64,000 nt of DNA from IMG/VR virus record IMGVR_UViG_3300050821_024084, positions 1-64,000 of that record; one strand, 5' to 3'. The DNA comes from a virus. The notes below the pieces were generated by a model. That model made no database searches. It saw nothing but the letters and a program-made list of their open reading frames with translations, and had not been told where the DNA came from. Positions within the stretch are counted from its first letter, which is position 1; the number at the start of each line of letters is the position of its first letter. Of the stretch, positions 32,121-39,626 are shown piece after piece. Position numbers and translations under genes: made by a program.

Positions 32121-32378
32121 CTAAGAACGCGCGATAACGCGCGAGTCGACAGAATCGGATATGACATCGGTAATGGCGCTGATTGCGTCTGGATCACCGT
32201 GAAATCGGACGATATAACTGTCCGCAACTTCCCATGAAACCGCGCAATCGAAGATATCGATACCCGCTTCGCGCAAGACCAGCGCAGAAAGCAGATTCGA
32301 TATCTCGTCAGAACTGAAACCGGGAAACAGGTCATTCGGGTCATCGTAAATCACGGTGACACTCGCCATGTCTGGCAT
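32121..32378 (-). CDS. hypothetical protein
   Basis: 85 residues (start could be 32369). Acidic alpha/beta, AT-richer codons, no motif. Between elements 18 and 19. Confidence 0.68.
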   Translation of the reverse strand: MPDMASVTVIYDDPNDLFPGFSSDEISNLLSALVLREAGIDIFDCAVSWEVADSYIVRFHGDPDAISAITDVISDSVDSRVIARS

Positions 32379-32447
32379 GCCGCTTACCTCCTTGGAATTG
32401 CCCTAGCGGGCAACACGGTGCACACATCGTGCGCACCATGCAATTCG
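32379..32447 (-). repeat. two-hairpin intergenic element 19
   Basis: GGTGCACAC-ATC-GTGCGCACC and TTGCCC-TAGC-GGGCAA. Confidence 0.8.
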
Positions 32448-32846
32448 CTAGGAACACATGCACGCGCCATTCCTGGCACGCAGCGTACGGCATATCCCGC
32501 ACACGTTCCGGGGGTCACGCATAAACCGCTTGTGATTCCCGGACAGCACCGCTACCGGCTTTCCGGATTCGTTGTAGCTGTTCGGGCGCGTGATTCCGGC
32601 GACTTCTAGTTCCGCTTGCCGTTCCGCAACTTGCGCAATAAAAAGTGCGTACGCCTGCGGCCCCATTTCCTCAAGCAAAGGATGCGGAGGGCGATCGGCA
32701 ATCATGTGCGTCTTTCCAGCGCTACGGCGCTGGAGATTCACCATGCCATTCTCACGCCTGTTGAGCGCAATCTGACCGGCACGCCGCGATGCTTTCCACG
32801 GTTGCGTGATCTTGCTGGCCTTAGGTGCTTTACCTGGCTTTGCCAT
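32448..32846 (-). CDS. basic protein with C-terminal zinc site
   Basis: 132 residues. Very basic first 50 residues (MAKPGKAPKASKITQPWKAS), helical centre, C-terminal CGICRTLRARNGACMCS with a CxxC...CxC metal motif. DNA/RNA binding is plausible. AT-richer codons. Confidence 0.7.
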   Translation of the reverse strand: MAKPGKAPKASKITQPWKASRRAGQIALNRRENGMVNLQRRSAGKTHMIADRPPHPLLEEMGPQAYALFIAQVAERQAELEVAGITRPNSYNESGKPVAVLSGNHKRFMRDPRNVCGICRTLRARNGACMCS

Positions 32847-32911
32847 TACTTACCTCCTTGGCGCCCTAAACGAGCAACACAGCGCACACATCGTGCGCGC
32901 CATGCAATTCG
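32847..32911 (-). repeat. two-hairpin intergenic element 20
   Basis: GCGCACAC-ATC-GTGCGCGC and a weaker hairpin around GTTGCTCG; same flanking words as elements 18 and 19. Confidence 0.7.
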
Positions 32912-33041
32912 TCAGGACTTGCCGGTAAACGGGTGATGATCCGGATAGGCGATATGCCCATCTCTACCACCCCCACCCGCATGCAAGAATGGCAACCGCG
33001 AGGATTGCCGCTATCGCGTAGGCGTGAATGACGTATTTCAT
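32912..33041 (-). pseudogene. small membrane peptide with frameshift at a G5 run
   Basis: ATG 33041 (GGAGGTAAGG upstream) opens a membrane helix MKYVIHAYAIAAILAVAILA that stops early at 32964 as written. Removing one G from GGTGGGGGTGG extends it with GRDGHIAYPDHHPFTGKS to a stop at 32912 placed like the others before element 20. First gene of the leftward block, facing the operator array. Confidence 0.6.
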
Positions 33042-33490
33042 TTCCCTTACCTCCGTTCGCGGGGGATTATCCGCGCGGAAAGCCAGATGGGCAAGATAAC
33101 TGCAACGCTTGCGCGCTTTTTACGCAATTGCCCGGACTCACTTCGTCCGAATTACGGCAACAACCGAGTCCACCTGACTAACCGTGCGAATACGGGCCAC
33201 ATACGGCAAGCCGCATTAGTGAACCGCACCGCGTTCGCGGGGGATTATCCGCGCGGAAGGCCACGCCAGAATTCAGCGTGGCCAACCGTGCGAATACGGG
33301 CCACATACGGCAAGCCGCATCGGTGAACCGCACCGCATACCCAAAGGTAGGTAAGGTAAGCAATATGCGTCACTGCCAATGCCATTACGGGGGGTTCATG
33401 TTCCGCGCTGTAAAAGCCGCGCCCGTGCAATTCCACGGGACCTATCTACGGTATCCCTTTCGGGTGTTACCTCACCGTTGGCACTGGTGA

Positions 33491-33510
33491 CCGCCTGGTA
33501 AACCAGGCGG
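33491..33510. terminator. small perfect hairpin
   Basis: CCGCCTGG-TAAA-CCAGGCGG, followed by attaacg on the + strand. No T-tract; function uncertain. Confidence 0.5.
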
Positions 33511-34160
33511 ATTAACGCTATTGATTGGCGGAATCGGCCACGGGCCCATGCAGCTTGCGAAACTACCGCGTACCGCATTTCGTGCGCCCACTACGTACCT
33601 TGCATTCTGCCCGCTTATGGCGTGGCCCAACTGCTTGCGCAGCCTGGTTGGACCATAAACGAGGTTTGGCCGACCCCTATGGTGTTATGCATTTCCCCAA
33701 CACGCGGCCTAGGCGAAATGCCCTAGGCGGGGGGCGCGCCCCGTGGGGGCGGCGCGCCGTGCTTTGAATTTGTATTGCACTACACACACTGGTGTAAGGG
33801 CACCGAATTTGTCAACAGCCTGTTGCCATTCTGTTCCCCTTTCGTTATCGTTCTGTTACCTGCGCCCGTTGCGCGCCCCTGTAAGCCACCATAAGCCACG
33901 CGCCGGCGCGCCCTAGTACCTGCCACGGGGGTGTGCCCTACAGGCCCGCAGCGTGGCGCGCAGCGCCGTGCACGGGCACCTAGCGCACGGGCGCACCCGC
34001 CCCTGTGCGTGGCCAGGGTGCGCTGTGCTGGCCTGCCACGGGCAGGCCCATACCGGCGTACGGGTAGCGCCATGCAGGCTGGTACAGGCACCCAGCTGGC
34101 GCGCCTGGTAATAGTTGCTTAGGTTAAGCAACGTTCTGACCAGGCATTATGTGCATGTTA

Positions 34161-34351
34161 GTTAGGTGTGCTAACCATTGTGTGACCACTAGTTAGCACA
34201 ACTAATGGTATTCATTAGCATTGCTAACATGTGTGCGCATGCGCCGGCACGCATATTAGTTAGCAATACTAACGAGCTGGCGCACTGGTTAGCGCGCCTA
34301 ATGATATTTCATTTGCATTGCTAACGATATACGTTAGTTAGTGATGCTAAC
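34161..34351. promoter_or_regulatory. array of seven RTTAG-N5-CTAAY operators
   Basis: 15-bp inverted repeats with a constant 5-base spacer at 34161, 34192, 34214, 34259, 34288, 34311 (one mismatch) and 34337. Spacers differ in sequence (GTGTG, CACAA, CATTG, CAATA, CGCGC, CATTG, TGATG), so only the arms are conserved, as for repressor half-sites. Controls either the leftward block starting at 33041 or the rightward NUDIX gene, or both. Confidence 0.85.
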
Positions 34352-34374
34352 GATCCGTCCGCACGCGTGTTCGA

Positions 34375-34412
34375 ACTATTGTGTACTGATCAGTACACAA
34401 TAGTGGCTTTTT
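34375..34412 (+). terminator. intrinsic terminator, 30-bp palindrome plus T6
   Basis: The arm ACTATTGTGTACTGA is followed by its exact complement and ggctttttt. Strong rho-independent terminator for rightward transcription out of the operator region. Confidence 0.85.
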
Positions 34413-34472
34413 TCGAATTTGTACCCCGGCAATCTACCCCCCGCACCAGCCCCCTCCCCACACCCCCTAAAG

Positions 34473-34547
34473 CTCGAAAACATTTTCGAATTTTCCACCT
34501 CACCAGCCCCCCCGCCCCATCCTCCAAAGTTCGAAAACATTTTCGAA
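34473..34547. promoter_or_regulatory. two TTCGAAAACATTTTCGAA sites upstream of the NUDIX gene
   Basis: An 18-bp inverted repeat at 34530-34547 (TTCGAAAACATTTTCGAA) and a one-mismatch copy at 34473-34490, 57 bases apart, just before the -10 TATGCT at 34571. Probable operator pair. Confidence 0.7.
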
Positions 34548-34582
34548 TCCGCCGCACCGGCCCGCCATGCTATGCTGGCCTT

Positions 34583-35077
34583 ATGCACATACGCCTGGCC
34601 GCTGTCACCATCCTCACCGACGCTTCCGCTCGCGTCCTGCTCGGCATCCGAGGACCCGGCACCGGTGCCGGACTCTGGGGTCTGCCGGGGGGTCACTGCG
34701 ACCCTGGCGAGTCTCCGCGCGCCTGCGCCGCGCGTGAGCTGACCGAGGAGACGTCTCTCCGCGCGCACCCGGACGCTCTGACGTTCGCCCTGGTGTCCGG
34801 CCGACCGGCGTTCACCGTCCCGGACACCACCTACATCGAATTCATTTTCGAATGCTCGCGCGTCGCCGGCACGCCCCGGGACACCCCCGAGATGCACAGC
34901 TGGACCTGGTTCTCCCCGGCTGCGCTCCCGCCTGCCGCTGCGATGTTCCCGCCTGCCCGGGGGGTCATCACCGCCTGGCTCCAGGGGGAGCGCTGCGCCT
35001 GGCGGACCGCCTCCGACCCCGCCCTCAATCCCGAACACCAGTTCTACACCGTCCCCGGGCATCAGTCCGGGACATGA
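34583..35077 (+). CDS. NUDIX hydrolase
   Basis: 164 residues from ATG 34583, six bases after TATGCT and without Shine-Dalgarno, so probably leaderless. The Nudix box is GGHCDPGESPRACAARELTE followed by ETSL, with all conserved Gly, Glu and Arg positions. Upstream is LWGLPGG. It hydrolyses a nucleoside diphosphate linked to another group; substrate (oxidised dNTP, NAD derivative or other) cannot be read. Isolated rightward gene in front of leftward ones. Confidence 0.9.
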   Translation: MHIRLAAVTILTDASARVLLGIRGPGTGAGLWGLPGGHCDPGESPRACAARELTEETSLRAHPDALTFALVSGRPAFTVPDTTYIEFIFECSRVAGTPRDTPEMHSWTWFSPAALPPAAAMFPPARGVITAWLQGERCAWRTASDPALNPEHQFYTVPGHQSGT

Positions 35078-35147
35078 CACACCTGGTTCTGTGACCGGGG
35101 GGTCCAGGGGGGATGCTCCGGCTCTCGTCAGCTCCAGCGCAGACGAC

Positions 35148-35876
35148 TCACGGGTACCTGGTATCCGGCGCACCTGGCCCTGCGTCTGCCGATCGCCGGG
35201 CCAGACCGTAGATCCACTCTCCGGGGTATGCCGGATGCCCGTAGCCGACGCGACCGGCGAGCTCGGTTTTCCTCACATCCGTCCGCCACGGACGAACCGT
35301 CAGCGTGATGACCTCGCAGTCGGCCGCGTCCAGGATAGTCCAGAGCTCAGCTGGCTGATGATACCGGAAGTAGCGCGGGGCTCCGAGCCGGGCGGTCTCG
35401 TACTCGTCGCCGTCGCCGCGACGCGTGCAGAACGCGAAGACCCCGCCGGGCCGGAGGACCGACCGGATCCACCCGAGCGCGATGCGCAGCTCCCGGATGG
35501 TGAAGTGATGCAGGACCGCCGCCGCCAGAACTCCGTCGAATCGATGGTCGACGGGCGGGTCCGTCAGGACATTGATGCTCCAGACGTCCTGTCCCTGAGC
35601 GCGAAGATAGTCCGCGAATGCCGGGGTGACGTCGCTGCGCTGCACGTCCGCGCCGAGCTGTTCCAGCACGCGAGCATCGCGTCCGTGAGCGGAGCCGATC
35701 TCCAGCACGCGCGGACGTCCGGCATCGGGTCCGCCCGACGTGAGCTCCTGACAGAAGTCCGTCAGCCACAAATCATACCAGGGAGGATATGTGACTGAGA
35801 CACTCCGCGCGATGTACGCGGCGGCATGTGCCTGATAGGTCTGAAGAGTGACGACGGACGGATCGGGACTGTTCAT
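35148..35876 (-). CDS. class I SAM-dependent methyltransferase
   Basis: 242 residues from ATG 35876 (AAAGGC upstream). Motif I VLEIGSAHGRDARVLE at about 55, acidic loop ADVQRSDVTPAF, motif IV-like FDGVLAAAVLHHF and RPGGVFAFCTRRGD. Typical small-molecule or tRNA methyltransferase outline, not a DNA methylase (no NPPY/PCQ). Preceded by the GAAC-TGAT-GTTC box at 35896. Confidence 0.85.
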   Translation of the reverse strand: MNSPDPSVVTLQTYQAHAAAYIARSVSVTYPPWYDLWLTDFCQELTSGGPDAGRPRVLEIGSAHGRDARVLEQLGADVQRSDVTPAFADYLRAQGQDVWSINVLTDPPVDHRFDGVLAAAVLHHFTIRELRIALGWIRSVLRPGGVFAFCTRRGDGDEYETARLGAPRYFRYHQPAELWTILDAADCEVITLTVRPWRTDVRKTELAGRVGYGHPAYPGEWIYGLARRSADAGPGAPDTRYP

Positions 35877-35894
35877 GAGAAGCCTTTCGTCTGT

Positions 35895-35908
35895 AGAACT
35901 GATGTTCG
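35895..35908. promoter_or_regulatory. GAAC-N4-GTTC box 1
   Basis: GAACTGATGTTC at 35896-35907, 19 bases before the methyltransferase start. Matches the shape of the actinobacterial LexA/SOS box. Confidence 0.55.
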
Positions 35909-35943
35909 ATAACTGCCAGGCGAGCGACCCGGACTGACAGCAG

Positions 35944-36279
35944 GTGGTGCAGGCCCCCGGGACACTGGTCATCGACACCGCCGGCGACATCCTGGCGTTC
36001 AACACACCGTACGGCAACACGACGATGGCCATCGTGCAGTCCGAGTACTTCATGATCTATCAGGACAGCGGTGCGTCGCAGGGCGTGCCGATCTTCACGT
36101 TCAGCAACGGCGTGTATACCGATCCGTTCAGCAACACCATCGGCGGCGGTTTGTTCCTCGGTCAGGTCGGGACGCCGACCACGTCGCCGACTGCGGGCAT
36201 CCAGCTGTACGTGGATGCGTCCGGGAACCTGAAGGCGCTCACGCAGGACGGGAACACGCGGACCATTGCTGCGGTGTGA
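35944..36279 (+). CDS. orphan C-terminal fragment of a phage structural (tail-type) protein
   Basis: 111 residues from GTG 35944 with only a weak GCAGG upstream. Sequence NTPYGNTTMAIVQSEYFMIY...GGGLFLGQVGTPTTSPTAGI, then QLYVDASGNLKALTQDGNTR, typical of the end of tail or receptor-binding proteins. It is the only rightward gene in 34-42 kb besides NUDIX, far from the morphogenesis genes at the right. It may be a displaced fragment, a spare tip domain or a moron-like gene. Confidence 0.65.
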   Translation: MVQAPGTLVIDTAGDILAFNTPYGNTTMAIVQSEYFMIYQDSGASQGVPIFTFSNGVYTDPFSNTIGGGLFLGQVGTPTTSPTAGIQLYVDASGNLKALTQDGNTRTIAAV

Positions 36280-36448
36280 GCGTCAGCGCTTTGTTTCGTG
36301 GACGGATAAGACGTCGTCCTGAGATCTCCTCAGACACCATGCGCACTGACACGTTCAGTCTAGCCTAGCCTGTCCTGTCCCATCCTTGTCTTTCCAAGCC
36401 ACTCCCTGAGTTACGCTGTGTAACTATCGCCTACCTGGCTAGGCGATG
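36280..36448. repeat. non-coding gap with a second pentamer-type repeat
   Basis: 36357-36412 reads tagcc tagcc tgtcc tgtcc catcc ttgtc tttcc aagcc actcc ctgag, the same CCNNN pentamer style as 1440-1970. The rest holds a small hairpin (TCGCCTA...TAGGCGA) near 36428. No gene. Confidence 0.7.
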
Positions 36449-36670
36449 CTACCAGTGCGTCCGCTCGTGACGTCCGCGCAGCTGCTCGTCCGTCGGGACG
36501 ACGGGGAGCTTGTCGCTGAGATGCCACAGGACGCACATGCTGGCGAGATCCACTGCGGCGTACAGGAACTGGAACGGGAGCTGTCGCAGGACGAACTCCA
36601 TCAGATCGCCCAGACCGATGAGTCCCTGGATGCCTGCCAGGACACGAAGCAGGAGGATGCGTGCATTCAT
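36449..36670 (-). CDS. small membrane protein
   Basis: 73 residues from ATG 36670, overlapping the previous stop. Two hydrophobic segments (ILLLRVLAGIQGLIGLGDLM and FLYAAVDLASMCVLWHL), basic C-terminus. Unknown. Confidence 0.7.
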   Translation of the reverse strand: MNARILLLRVLAGIQGLIGLGDLMEFVLRQLPFQFLYAAVDLASMCVLWHLSDKLPVVPTDEQLRGRHERTHW

Positions 36671-36921
36671 GATAGCGGAGTGACCTTCCTGGGGGTGGAG
36701 CGCGGTCGGATGGGGATCTGCATCGCTACGATGTCGCGATGCACCTGCGTGTAGCTGACGCCGGTCGCAGCGGCGATGGCACGCATGCTGTAACCGAGCG
36801 CGTACATGCGCTGGACGGTGAGCTGTCGACTCACCTCCCGGAGCCGGACGGTCCAGTACGCGAACGCGGTCGCGTTGCCGTCCGGATAGCCGCGCATCGG
36901 TCCGGCGAGATAGATCTCCAT
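36667..36921 (-). CDS. DUF4406-like start fused to helix-turn-helix
   Basis: 84 residues. MEIYLAGPMRGYPDGNATAF is the start of DUF4406/nucleoside deoxyribosyltransferase-like proteins; residues about 30-72 (RQLTVQRMYALGYSMRAIAAATGVSYTQVHRDI) form a clear resolvase-type helix-turn-helix. The enzymatic rest is missing, so this is a domain fusion or truncated remnant. Preceded by GAAC-TGAT-GTTC box 2. Confidence 0.75.
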   Translation of the reverse strand: MEIYLAGPMRGYPDGNATAFAYWTVRLREVSRQLTVQRMYALGYSMRAIAAATGVSYTQVHRDIVAMQIPIRPRSTPRKVTPLS

Positions 36922-36938
36922 GCAGCTCCTTCATCGAT

Positions 36939-36952
36939 CGAACTGATGTTCG
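36939..36952. promoter_or_regulatory. GAAC-N4-GTTC box 2
   Basis: CGAACTGATGTTCG, between the racemase stop and the ribosome binding site of gene 36921. Confidence 0.55.
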
Positions 36953-36954
36953 TA

Positions 36955-37644
36955 TCAGTCGAGCATCCAGGTGAGCGTCGCATCCGCGTGCGCGACGGTT
37001 GTGTCGAGTACCGGCAGAGACGCTACTTCAGCCGACAGCAGCAGCCCGAGCTCGGTGCAGCCGAGGATCACGCCGTCGCATCCGGCGGCGGCCAGACGTC
37101 CGGTGACGTCGCGCAGCTTGTCCCGGCTCTCCTCGGAGATAACGCCCCGGCAGAGCTCATCATAGATGATCCGGTCCACCATCTGACGATCCGGCTCGTC
37201 AGGAATCGTGATCGTGAGATCACGTTCTGCGAGCGCATCTCGGTAGAACTGGTGTTCCATCGTGTAGCGGGTTCCCAGCAGTCCCGGACGAGTCATATCG
37301 CGTGTGCGAGCGGCAGCAGTCACAGCATCGGCGATATGCAGCACCGGTATCGCGACTGCCGTCGCGATCTGAGAGTAGACGCGATGCATCGTGTTCGTGC
37401 AGATGATGAGTCCCTCTGCGCCGGCATGCTCCAGATTGCGTGCGCACGTGGCCAGATAATCCCCGGCGAGTTCCCACTGCCCGGACGTCTGGAGATATTC
37501 CACGTTCGCGAAGTCGACCGACAGCACGATGCAGCTCGCGGAATGCAGCTCGCCGAGCCGGGTCCGGACACCCTCGTTGAGCAGACGATAATAGACGGCG
37601 GTGCTTTCCCAGCTCATGCCGCCCAGCAGACCGATCGTTTTCAT
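36955..37644 (-). CDS. aspartate/glutamate (broad-specificity) amino acid racemase
   Basis: 229 residues from ATG 37644. IGLLGGMSWESTAVYYRLLN at the start, the catalytic cysteine in IICTNTMH (about 82) and the second in VILGCTELGLL (about 187) are those of the Asp/Glu racemase superfamily (YgeA-like). It would make D-amino acids without cofactor. In a phage this could affect peptidoglycan or supply a D-amino acid, for instance to a peptide or DNA modification; the latter is speculation. Confidence 0.9.
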   Translation of the reverse strand: MKTIGLLGGMSWESTAVYYRLLNEGVRTRLGELHSASCIVLSVDFANVEYLQTSGQWELAGDYLATCARNLEHAGAEGLIICTNTMHRVYSQIATAVAIPVLHIADAVTAAARTRDMTRPGLLGTRYTMEHQFYRDALAERDLTITIPDEPDRQMVDRIIYDELCRGVISEESRDKLRDVTGRLAAAGCDGVILGCTELGLLLSAEVASLPVLDTTVAHADATLTWMLD

Positions 37645-37868
37645 GAATCCGTCCTTCCGTTGTCGAACTGATGTTCGGGAAGCAGGGTCGCTGCGCGACC
37701 CTGCACCCCGCCTGGTAACGCTCGCCGCCGGACCGGCAGCGACATCCCGCGTCCCGGTCTGCGCGAGCAGCCGAGCTTGTGCGCGTGACGCATCTGGCAT
37801 TCCGGGCAGCGTCCGCGCACCCGGAACCAGACCGCCCGGACGCGCTCACTCCAGCTGAGCCCGGTCAT
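37641..37868 (-). CDS. small zinc-finger-like basic protein
   Basis: 75 residues, CAGGAGG ribosome binding site, ATGA overlap with the racemase. CPECQMRHAHKLGC suggests metal binding; the C-terminus ends LPEHQFDNGRTDS, encoded by the GAAC box 3. A perfect GCAGGGTCGC hairpin (37682-37704) lies inside the gene. Confidence 0.6.
   Translation of the reverse strand: MTGLSWSERVRAVWFRVRGRCPECQMRHAHKLGCSRRPGRGMSLPVRRRALPGGVQGRAATLLPEHQFDNGRTDS
37664..37677. promoter_or_regulatory. GAAC-N4-GTTC box 3
   Basis: CGAACTGATGTTCG, 20 bases before the racemase start and inside the end of the preceding gene. Confidence 0.55.
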
Positions 37869-38289
37869 CCCGGCCTCCTGTCGAACTGATGTTCGTATCC
37901 GGGCCGGGATCGGCCAGGTCGCGATCGCTCCACAGCGTCACCCGGGTCTCGCGCTGCTCCAGCAGCGACGGCAGCCGGTACCAGGCCACCCGGATGGTGT
38001 ACCGGCCCGTTCCCTCCGTCAGGACGGTCCAGCCCCGCACCGTCCGGGGGACGCTCACCTGCGTGAGCGGCATATCCGGGCGCGCGCCCGGTCCCGGGGT
38101 CCGGTCGGAGCGTCCGATGTGAATCCATTCTCCCGAGTACCCGTAGATGTCCGGGTACTTCTCCCGGGTCTGAATCTCCAGGATCCACACATCGTCGCGC
38201 TCGAAAATCAGATCGACGCCCTCGACGTGAATCTCGCCCTGCTCGACCTGGATTTCCCGGTCGGGGGCGCGGGGGATGCCGTCAGTCAT
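37846..38289 (-). CDS. hypothetical beta-rich protein
   Basis: 147 residues from ATG 38289. Antiparallel-beta pattern (GVDLIFERDDVWILEIQT, RYTIRVAWYRL, TRVTLWSDRD). No motif. Overlaps the next gene by 23 bases, where box 4 lies. Confidence 0.7.
   Translation of the reverse strand: MTDGIPRAPDREIQVEQGEIHVEGVDLIFERDDVWILEIQTREKYPDIYGYSGEWIHIGRSDRTPGPGARPDMPLTQVSVPRTVRGWTVLTEGTGRYTIRVAWYRLPSLLEQRETRVTLWSDRDLADPGPDTNISSTGGRDDRAQLE
37882..37895. promoter_or_regulatory. GAAC-N4-GTTC box 4
   Basis: CGAACTGATGTTCG, 14 bases before the start of gene 37868, identical to boxes 2 and 3. Confidence 0.55.
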
Positions 38290-38306
38290 GTCCTCGTTCC
38301 TTCCTC

Positions 38307-38531
38307 TCAGACGTGATTCCGGGGAATGCCGAGCAAGTCCAGCGCCTGCTCCAGCAGATCCTCCGGGTGCATCTCGAAAACAGTTTCGTAGTCGTCGCCG
38401 GCTGTCCGGTGCACGACTGTCTGATCGTTGTCGATCCACAGCACGCAGTCCCGGTCCAGCTTTCCCGTCTCGTACGCGGCATGCAGCTCCGCCAGCGTCG
38501 CATAGCGCATCATGCGTTCCTCCTCCATCAC
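38307..38531 (-). CDS. hypothetical acidic protein
   Basis: 74 residues (start may be the second Met, or Met 7/8). ATLAELHAAYETGKLDRDCV and VFEMHPEDLLEQALDLL; acidic helical. ATG/TGA coupling to 38532. Unknown. Confidence 0.7.
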   Translation of the reverse strand: MMEEERMMRYATLAELHAAYETGKLDRDCVLWIDNDQTVVHRTAGDDYETVFEMHPEDLLEQALDLLGIPRNHV

Positions 38532-38732
38532 TCAGGGGAGGCCCCGGGCCGGGGCCTCCCCGCCACCTGGCTCCTCCTCACCGGTCACGCCCGTCCCGCA
38601 CCACGGGGACCAGGCGGCCCACGTCGTGCGACCATCCGGCAGCGAGACCGACTGCTCCATCCACAGATGCCCGCGCGTCCAGCAGTCCAGACCCGGAACA
38701 TCCGCCCACAGACCCGCAGGCGCGTCCATCAC
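38532..38732 (-). CDS. small tryptophan-rich hypothetical protein
   Basis: 66 residues, six tryptophans (GLWADVPGLDCWTRGHLWMEQ, TTWAAWSPWCG). Overlaps the HNH gene by four bases. Unknown. Confidence 0.65.
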   Translation of the reverse strand: MMDAPAGLWADVPGLDCWTRGHLWMEQSVSLPDGRTTWAAWSPWCGTGVTGEEEPGGGEAPARGLP

Positions 38733-39085
38733 ACCCGCTCCTGACGCTGCGACCAGCGACGCAAACGCTCCAGATCCCGCTCATCCGCCAGCTCGCGCGT
38801 TGCGGCATGCAGCAGCTCCGACCAGCGTCCGCGCTCCTCATTGCAATCCGGACAGCTCAGCGCATAGGCACGCTCCCCGGGCAGATGCAGCAGCGGACGA
38901 CCATCCGGATACCGGGACCGGTCATTCAGATGATCAATCGTCGCGAAATCCGCCGGAGTATCACGCGTGCGACCCGCCATCCGCCGCTCCATGTGCAGCG
39001 CCAGCGGCATCCCGCACCACCAGCACGACGGATCCTCCTCGAACAGCCGGAGCAGTCTGCGACGCATCCGGGAAGTATCCGTCAT
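38729..39085 (-). CDS. HNH endonuclease
   Basis: 118 residues. CWWCG (about 21), the catalytic block ATIDHLNDRSR (about 47-57) and ALSCPDCNEERG (about 76-87) form a standard HNH fold with four zinc cysteines. Length matches free-standing phage HNH enzymes, which often assist terminase or act as homing nucleases. Embedded in an overlapping operon. Confidence 0.87.
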   Translation of the reverse strand: MTDTSRMRRRLLRLFEEDPSCWWCGMPLALHMERRMAGRTRDTPADFATIDHLNDRSRYPDGRPLLHLPGERAYALSCPDCNEERGRWSELLHAATRELADERDLERLRRWSQRQERV

Positions 39086-39216
39086 CGATCCTCCGCATCC
39101 TCATGCGATTCCGTCGTCCAGACCCAGCGGAGGATCTGCACATGCCAGCCCAGCGGACTGCGTCCGGCTCCCAGCGCGACATACCCGGGTGCGGTCGTAT
39201 AGCGACGCCAGCTCAT
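39082..39216 (-). CDS. 44-residue hypothetical peptide
   Basis: ATG 39216; begins MSWRRYTTAPGYVALG and continues HVQILRWVWTTE; TGATG overlap with the HNH gene. Missed by length thresholds. Unknown. Confidence 0.65.
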   Translation of the reverse strand: MSWRRYTTAPGYVALGAGRSPLGWHVQILRWVWTTESHEDAEDR

Positions 39217-39626
39217 GCCGGCTCACTGTGCCAGATGACATGCAGCGGCGGCCAGTCCGTCCAGCGGGGCCGTCCGCGCACCCAGTCACCCAGTATCATG
39301 CGACCGTCCCGGCTCGTCTCCCGGAACGTCCACCAGGTCAGACCGCTGACATGCAGCTCCAGACGTCCGCACTGGAATTCGAGACGATTCGGCTCGCTGA
39401 ACGGAGCATTCAGCCCGGCATGCAGCCACAGACGCGCAGCCCGGGGACGCATGACCGGCGGCACATTCATCATCACGCATGCGCCCCACGGGAACGCAGG
39501 ATTCACGTCGGCATGCAGCTCCAGCCAGCGCGTCCGCACACGGATGCACGGCACCCCCGCGTACGCATCGACGGAGAACACACCTGGTGGTGCAGCGGGG
39601 GTCCGGGGGCGGGGAATATCCGTCAT
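39213..39626 (-). CDS. hypothetical protein with repeated WLELHA units
   Basis: 137 residues. Similar beta units recur: TRWLELHADVNPAFPWG, ARLWLHAGLNAPFSEP and CGRLELHVSG, suggesting an internally repeated beta sandwich. Unknown. Confidence 0.7.
   Translation of the reverse strand: MTDIPRPRTPAAPPGVFSVDAYAGVPCIRVRTRWLELHADVNPAFPWGACVMMNVPPVMRPRAARLWLHAGLNAPFSEPNRLEFQCGRLELHVSGLTWWTFRETSRDGRMILGDWVRGRPRWTDWPPLHVIWHSEPA

Larger units (their letters stand above)
33046..34374. other. non-coding AT-richer control region
   Basis: About 1.3 kb without a credible gene; open frames here are short and compositionally odd. It contains two long direct repeats: gcgggggattatccgcgcgg at about 33060 and 33238, and a roughly 50-base unit beginning aaccgtgcgaatacgggcc at about 33181 and 33284. 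A GC-rich inverted repeat occurs at about 33732-33762 and an operator array at 34161-34351. It separates the leftward block from the rightward NUDIX gene. Confidence 0.75.

Noticed and set aside
33024-33326. 100-codon rightward frame in the control region
   Set aside because: It spans direct repeats and translates them twice; no ribosome binding site.
33780-34131. Leftward frames rich in Ala/Arg/Cys
   Set aside because: Composition follows local GC-rich short repeats; no homology-like features and no start signal.
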